Assembly (NCBI GenBank): GCA_003151895.1
Contig: PLYX01000028.1
Coordinates: 13,594-37,978, forward strand
Reading direction: 5' to 3'
Origin: Solirubrobacterales bacterium
GTDB taxonomy: Bacteria; Actinomycetota; Thermoleophilia; Solirubrobacterales; Solirubrobacteraceae
Length of the DNA: 24,385 nt
The notes beneath the pieces were generated by a model. It was not told the origin of the DNA, did no database searches, and saw only the letters and a list, made by a program, of their open reading frames with translations. This document shows, one piece after another, positions 23,897-24,385 of the stretch. Both the position numbers and the translations under genes were made by a program. How positions within the stretch are numbered: position 1 is the stretch's first letter; the number at the start of each line of letters is the position of its first letter.

Positions 23897-24385
23897 ACGA
23901 GGCGGGCAACTCCTACATCGAGGACATCCCCTCCGATCTGCTCCGCGAGATGTCCGGGCGCATTCACGCCACCAGCCGCTACGCGCGGCTGGCGAAGGCG
24001 GACGCGATCCTCGTGTGCGTGCCGACACCGCTCACCCCCAACCGCGAGCCGGACCTCGGTCCGCTGATCGACTCCATACAGGCACTCGCGGAGGTCCTGC
24101 AAGCAGACCAGCTGGTGGTGCTCGAGTCCACCACCTACCCCGGCACCACGCGGGAGCGAGTCGTGCCGATCCTCGAGGAGTCGGGTCTGGCGGCCGGCCG
24201 CGACTTCCACGTCGCGTTCTCCCCCGAGCGCGTGGACCCCGGCAGGACCGACTTCACGCTGCGCAACACCCCCAAGGTGGTGAGCGGCCTCACCGAGGCG
24301 TGCGCTGAACGGGCGGAGGCGATCTACGGGATGGTGGGTTCATGCGCTTCGAGCCGGGACCTGGCATGGGCGGCCACTGCCTGCC
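23897..24385 (+). pseudogene. nucleotide-sugar 6-dehydrogenase fragment (copy C, runs off window)
   Basis: The third copy of the Ugd/WecC-type dehydrogenase. It begins mid-protein at AGNSYIEDIPSDLLREMSGR, so the NAD-binding start is missing. It continues through ILVCVPTPLTPNREPDLG, which copies A and B lack, and STTYPGTTRERVVPILEE, then FSPERVDPG and EACAERAEAIYG. At about 24334-24337 roughly 172 bp are missing relative to copy A (the segment with the active-site Lys). After the join, GFMRFEPGPGMGGHCL is in a different frame, so this copy is dead even if it continues past the window. Its left edge directly abuts the direct repeat. Confidence 0.88.

Noticed and set aside
22853..24028. Long minus-strand open frame of ~390 codons
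   Set aside because: It crosses the end of the 575-aa gene, both repeats and the dehydrogenase fragment; the translation is Arg/Pro/Ser-rich without family features.
1..24385. CRISPR array, tRNA, rRNA or riboswitch
   Set aside because: No regularly spaced repeats, no tRNA T-loop/cloverleaf pattern and no known RNA motif were found on either strand by eye.

Overview
The window looks like a fast-evolving surface-polysaccharide (capsule, O-antigen-like or exopolysaccharide) locus from a high-GC bacterium. GC-rich codon use, GTG starts and the IS3-type transposase fragments suggest an actinobacterium, perhaps Thermoleophilia-like. That placement is inference; no rRNA or tRNA gene is present to confirm it.

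Left part (1-6.5 kb, plus strand): a run of polysaccharide genes. They are a GDP-mannose 3,5-epimerase cut by the window edge, a WecG/TagA/CpsF glycosyltransferase, a GT4 glycosyltransferase, a multi-pass O-antigen polymerase/ligase-like protein, and a second GT4-like glycosyltransferase. Together they could supply a GDP-L-galactose-type sugar, assemble a lipid-linked repeat unit and polymerise it.

Middle part (6.5-16 kb, mostly minus strand): intact genes sit among wreckage. The intact ones are two SAM-dependent methyltransferases, an FkbM methyltransferase, a GT4 glycosyltransferase directly followed from upstream by a Wzx-type flippase, and a hexapeptide acetyltransferase region broken by frameshifts. 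The wreckage includes two IS3-family transposase remnants, a possible IS110 remnant, a duplicated piece of one methyltransferase, the tail of an extracellular beta-rich protein with a nonsense codon, and a frameshifted zinc-knuckle ORF. A gene-free kilobase at 13.8-14.85 kb carries several strong inverted repeats.

Right part (16-24.4 kb, plus strand): three damaged copies of one nucleotide-sugar 6-dehydrogenase (Ugd/WecC family), each broken differently, with accessory cargo between them. The first cargo is an ImmA-type HTH/metallopeptidase gene overlapping a DUF4411 PIN-like gene, a toxin-antitoxin-like pair. The second is an unrecognised two-gene membrane module (21.1-23.4 kb): a 178-aa protein with an internal duplication and a 575-aa C-tail-anchored protein with a Lys/Glu repeat. 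A near-identical 41-bp inverted repeat flanks this module, and a ~197-bp direct repeat flanks the wider 17.1-23.9 kb segment. This architecture suggests a mobile or recombination-prone island, and the two-gene module is the best candidate for something undescribed.
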